Origin: a virus
Virus record (IMG/VR): IMGVR_UViG_3300008219_000022
Coordinates: 1-44,249 of that record
Direction: 5' to 3' (one strand)
DNA length: 44,249 nt
Positions within the stretch are counted from its first letter, which is position 1. The number at the start of each line of letters is the position of its first letter. A program made the translations under genes and the position numbers. This document shows positions 41,389-44,249 of this stretch, one piece after another. The notes beneath the pieces are model-generated. The model worked only from the letters and a program-made list of their open reading frames with translations, was not told the origin of the DNA and made no database searches.

Positions 41389-42675
41389 ATGACAGTAGTA
41401 GGTAATTTAGCTCATGGACATCTTGCTTACCGTGAAAGTGTAACAGCCCCAACTTCGGGCTTACCTTTCTCAGCAGGTGACTCAACAAACACAGGACAGG
41501 CTGGTAAGCTTTGGCTTCCTATCTGGTCCGGCGAAGTTATTCACGCCTATGATGAATATAATCAATTCGAAAGTTTATGTACTTCTAGAACAATTCCTAG
41601 TGGTACTACGGTTGAAATCCCAATTACTGGTACTGTAGATTTGCTGCCCGCATGGGACGCAGGTGTAGAGTTAGTCGGTGGTTCGGCATCCAAGACTTCA
41701 ACATTCCAACTCATTCTCGACAAGCGACCAATGGCCGCTCACTTCGAAATTGACAATGTTGATATGATGCTGACTCAGTGGGAATTCCGTAACGAACTGG
41801 CACGACAGGCTGCTTTAACTCTTGCTAACACGAGAGATAAGCAGTTGTATTCGTATTTGGTTCGTGCCGCCGCATCTTCACAGATTACAAATGATCCTCG
41901 TCCAAGCTTGAACTTGGACGATGCTCTGTATGGTAGTGATAGTACTGACACTCTTAAGCTCAAGGATTGGGGTGCTTCGGGTGCTGATGCGGATGACAGA
42001 GCAACTGGTGCTCTGTCGGCACTTGAGAAGGTTGAGAAGTACATTGTCTTCCTTCAGGAAAATAATATTCCATATGATAGACTGTATATGGCTGTAAGCC
42101 CTCAGTGTTTCATGGATATTCGTGCTCTTGGTGTTGCTCGTGCGTCGGCTGACCTTGGTATTGGTTCTTCCAATACTGCAAGTCGTCCAATGTTCAGTGG
42201 TAATGATTCTTACAGTCTTGGTGCTGGTTTAGCTGAGTCATATGGTCAACTTGTTGACTCACTTGAATATATGGGTTGTACTATCATTAAGACGAACCAC
42301 GGTTCGGATCAGCTGAGAGATACTTCCGGTGGTACGACTCTTGGCGAAGCTAAGTATAATCTTGACTTCGGTATTGATGATGCTGGTGATGATACTACCG
42401 CAGCCATCAACGGTGTTCGTGCCGTCATGTTTACCCCTGAGGCTGTCGGAGCAATCCGATTGCAGGGTCTTAAAGTAGATACGGTGGATGATATCCGTCG
42501 TAATACGACCTTTACCGTTGCATCAATGATGCAGGGTACTGGCGTTCTTCGTCCAGAGTGTGCAGCAATGATCTACACACAGGACGGATCCGCAAGTGGT
42601 ATTGATAACCGGGTACAGATGCGTGAAGCAGCTTACCTTGATGTTGATGCTGATGGTTACACGCAAGCTAGCTAA
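41389..42675 (+). CDS. Major capsid protein (T7 gp10-like)
   Basis: A 428-residue protein of HK97-fold type by position and composition; forms the head shell. LPIWSGEVIHAYDEYNQFESL and TIPSGTTVEIPITGTVDLLPAW near the start, LILDKRPMAAHFEIDNVDMML centrally. Scaffold gene upstream, strong terminator and tail tube A downstream, as in T7. Preceded by AAAAGGAGAAA. Uses more C- and G-ending codons than its neighbours, as is usual for a highly expressed gene. Confidence 0.93.
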   Translation: MTVVGNLAHGHLAYRESVTAPTSGLPFSAGDSTNTGQAGKLWLPIWSGEVIHAYDEYNQFESLCTSRTIPSGTTVEIPITGTVDLLPAWDAGVELVGGSASKTSTFQLILDKRPMAAHFEIDNVDMMLTQWEFRNELARQAALTLANTRDKQLYSYLVRAAASSQITNDPRPSLNLDDALYGSDSTDTLKLKDWGASGADADDRATGALSALEKVEKYIVFLQENNIPYDRLYMAVSPQCFMDIRALGVARASADLGIGSSNTASRPMFSGNDSYSLGAGLAESYGQLVDSLEYMGCTIIKTNHGSDQLRDTSGGTTLGEAKYNLDFGIDDAGDDTTAAINGVRAVMFTPEAVGAIRLQGLKVDTVDDIRRNTTFTVASMMQGTGVLRPECAAMIYTQDGSASGIDNRVQMREAAYLDVDADGYTQAS

Positions 42676-42682
42676 TAATTAG

Positions 42683-42698
42683 TGTAACTTTATAGTTA
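42683..42698 (+). other. Short hairpin after the capsid gene
   Basis: GTAACT and AGTTAC pair perfectly around TTAT, 7 nt after the capsid stop and before the main terminator. It may stabilise the capsid mRNA 3' end. Confidence 0.5.
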
Positions 42699-42713
42699 CG
42701 TTATTCATATGCG

Positions 42714-42752
42714 TCCCCTGCTGCCCCTCGTTGGGTAGCAGGGGATTTTTTT
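42714..42752 (+). terminator. Strong terminator after the capsid gene
   Basis: TCCCCTGCTGCCC pairs with GGGTAGCAGGGGA (13 bp, one G-U) around CTCGTT, followed by seven T. It holds the same place as the T-phi terminator after gene 10 of T7. Confidence 0.9.
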
Positions 42753-42768
42753 AAAAAGGAGGATTCTC

Positions 42769-43437
42769 ATGGGAAGTATAGCTAAACTAGATGCAGTTAA
42801 TCATATGTTATTAATGGCGGGAGAATCCTTAGTTTCTGATATTAATGAAAACAGTGGGCTTGATACAGAGACAGCCTTGTTTTGTTTAGATCAGTTTATT
42901 AGAGACTTCCAAATGAGGGGAATAGCAAACAATAGGTATATAAAGAAGGTTGTTCAGGCTGCTAAGGGAACAATTGAGTTACCTACATCCCCCTATGATA
43001 CCTTATCGGCAGAACTTATCTCAAACCACACTACTGATGATGGATATAATATTATTGGTATTGCAAAAGGAACAACAGATAAGTATCTGTGGAATGTAAC
43101 AGACCAATCTGATCAATGGAAAGCCGCTACTTACCATATTGAAATCATTCAGAAGGTTCATTGGGAAGACATGGATACACCTGTACAAAGGGCAATCCTT
43201 TCCTCTGCTGCTAGGCAATATCAAATGGTTACTCAAGGTGATGCTGATGCTGACAATTATCTTGCTGGTATTGAGGGAGTATATATGTCAAGAGGTAAGG
43301 CTGCTGACTTAGATGATAGGAGGAGGACAGTATTTACGTCTTCTTCATCAAAACTTAGAGAAGCTAGGAATAGAAGCGGTATTTATAATGACGCAACCTT
43401 ACTAAGATACTGGAGAACCACTAACCCCGGAGGTTAA
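42769..43437 (+). CDS. Tail tubular protein A (T7 gp11-like)
   Basis: A 222-residue protein. LDAVNHMLLMAGESLVSDI at the start and LDQFIRDFQMRGIANNRY fit the gatekeeper family that joins connector and nozzle. VQRAILSSAARQYQM is also typical. The start follows AAAAGGAGGATTCTC. Directly followed by tail tube B. Confidence 0.92.
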   Translation: MGSIAKLDAVNHMLLMAGESLVSDINENSGLDTETALFCLDQFIRDFQMRGIANNRYIKKVVQAAKGTIELPTSPYDTLSAELISNHTTDDGYNIIGIAKGTTDKYLWNVTDQSDQWKAATYHIEIIQKVHWEDMDTPVQRAILSSAARQYQMVTQGDADADNYLAGIEGVYMSRGKAADLDDRRRTVFTSSSSKLREARNRSGIYNDATLLRYWRTTNPGG

Positions 43438-43439
43438 TC

Positions 43440-44249
43440 ATGGCTAAGAGAGGTCTTAAGAGTAATGTAAGGTCTTACTTTCCTGTTAAGATACCAATTA
43501 ATACTCTTTCTGGCGGTGTTGGGAGACAGGCTCCTACTAAACGGTTACCCTCTGAGGCTGAAGAATTAGATAATATCTTTTGTACAACCGAAAGATCTAT
43601 TGATAAACGAAACGGATTCTATCCTTTAGAGGGGGTAGGAGAGGATCTTGGAATTTTAGATGTTGAGGGTTTGTGGTGGTACTGGTTCTTAGCTGGACGA
43701 GATCAACAATTCCTTATCGCTCTAGATTTTGAGGCTGGTGGAGATGATAAACTGCTTTATGTCTACAAGGTTGAGGATGACGGAGAAATTATTGAGCAGG
43801 TTGTAGATGATGATATTGATCCTGATATCTTAGGGTATTTAACTTTTGGATCGGGTACTGCTAAAGATACTCTTAGAGCTACCTCAGTTGGATCTTCTAT
43901 TCTTGTGCTCAATACTACAGTTAAGGCAGGCTTTACATCAGATGGTGTTGATGAACGGCTATTTGGTTTAGATGGTATTAAGATGGCGGAGGGGTCTGAA
44001 AATTCAGTAGATGTTAAGGGACGAAAGATAAAATACCAAACTTCTATTACTGTTGATCCAGAGGGTGAGGGTGAGTATTGGGTTAAAGGAACAGATTATG
44101 TTTGGAATCAGAGGGTTATAGATGGTGGTGTCAGCGATGATGCGCCACAGTATCCAATTTATACAGTTGTGTCTACTTTAGATGATACCGAGCTTCCCGG
44201 TCCAACTAATCAAGATTATACCGGTCGCCCGTCAAACGACACTGATGCC
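43440..44249 (+). CDS. Tail tubular protein B (T7 gp12-like), 3'-partial
   Basis: 270 codons are open to the window end without a stop, so only the N-terminal third is seen (T7 gp12 has 794 residues). INTLSGGVGRQAPTKRLPSEAEELDNI and RSIDKRNGFYPL match the N-terminal block of nozzle proteins (T7 LKGGISQQPDILRY and EGLQKRPP). Starts 2 nt after the tail tube A stop. It builds the tail nozzle. Confidence 0.9.
   Translation, partial: MAKRGLKSNVRSYFPVKIPINTLSGGVGRQAPTKRLPSEAEELDNIFCTTERSIDKRNGFYPLEGVGEDLGILDVEGLWWYWFLAGRDQQFLIALDFEAGGDDKLLYVYKVEDDGEIIEQVVDDDIDPDILGYLTFGSGTAKDTLRATSVGSSILVLNTTVKAGFTSDGVDERLFGLDGIKMAEGSENSVDVKGRKIKYQTSITVDPEGEGEYWVKGTDYVWNQRVIDGGVSDDAPQYPIYTVVSTLDDTELPGPTNQDYTGRPSNDTDA

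Noticed and set aside
1-44249. Integrase, transposase or insertion sequence
   Set aside because: No recombinase motifs or terminal inverted repeats were seen, so no sign of a temperate or mobile element in this window.

Overview
The window is most of the genome of a tailed phage of T7-like (podovirus) build. Every gene I accept is on the plus strand, genes are packed with ATGA or TAATG overlaps, and the order is RNA polymerase, replication genes, portal, scaffold, capsid, tail tubes. The adenosylcobalamin-type (class II) ribonucleotide reductase, the family A DNA polymerase and the LamG-like virion protein are typical of phages of marine bacteria. The host cannot be named from the sequence; one promoter matches bacterial sigma-70.

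Layout. (1) 1-8722: the 3' part of a giant late gene (more than 2,900 residues, open at the window edge), probably a virion or ejected protein, with a complete DEDDy exonuclease motif set inside it. (2) 8723-13970: an early region of seven separate genes. Most have a short hairpin just before the ribosome binding site and a larger hairpin or terminator after the gene. The largest encodes a 610-residue protein that I read as a second, very diverged single-subunit RNA polymerase. (3) 13971-15155: about 1.2 kb without protein genes, holding tRNA-like RNAs: a 79-nt RNA resembling the tRNA-like domain of tmRNA with a G3-U70 pair, two tRNAs whose 3' half lies upstream of the 5' half, an orphan T-arm, and two copies of a 72-nt structured repeat. 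(4) 15156-20889: small mostly unknown genes, tRNA-Arg(UCU), tRNA-Leu(UAA) and a DUF932 protein. (5) 21002-34754: the T7-type RNA polymerase (813 aa), metallophosphoesterase, SSB, RusA-like resolvase, primase-helicase, DNA polymerase, dNMP kinase, 5'-3' exonuclease and ribonucleotide reductase. (6) 34756-44249: virion genes (portal, two paralogous surface-type proteins, LamG protein, scaffold, capsid followed by a strong terminator, tail tube A, partial tail tube B).

How it may work together. Host polymerase could read the early region from the promoter at 13301-13330 and from promoters I could not place. The 610-aa polymerase and the 813-aa polymerase could then act in series, as N4-type phages use two related polymerases (inference). 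Late genes use AGA and TTA codons heavily, which the two phage tRNAs would read; the early region favours CGN arginine codons. The giant late gene runs straight into the early region, so the source sequence is circular, circularly permuted, or was joined across its ends. Terminase, tail fibre and a clear lysis cassette are not in the window.
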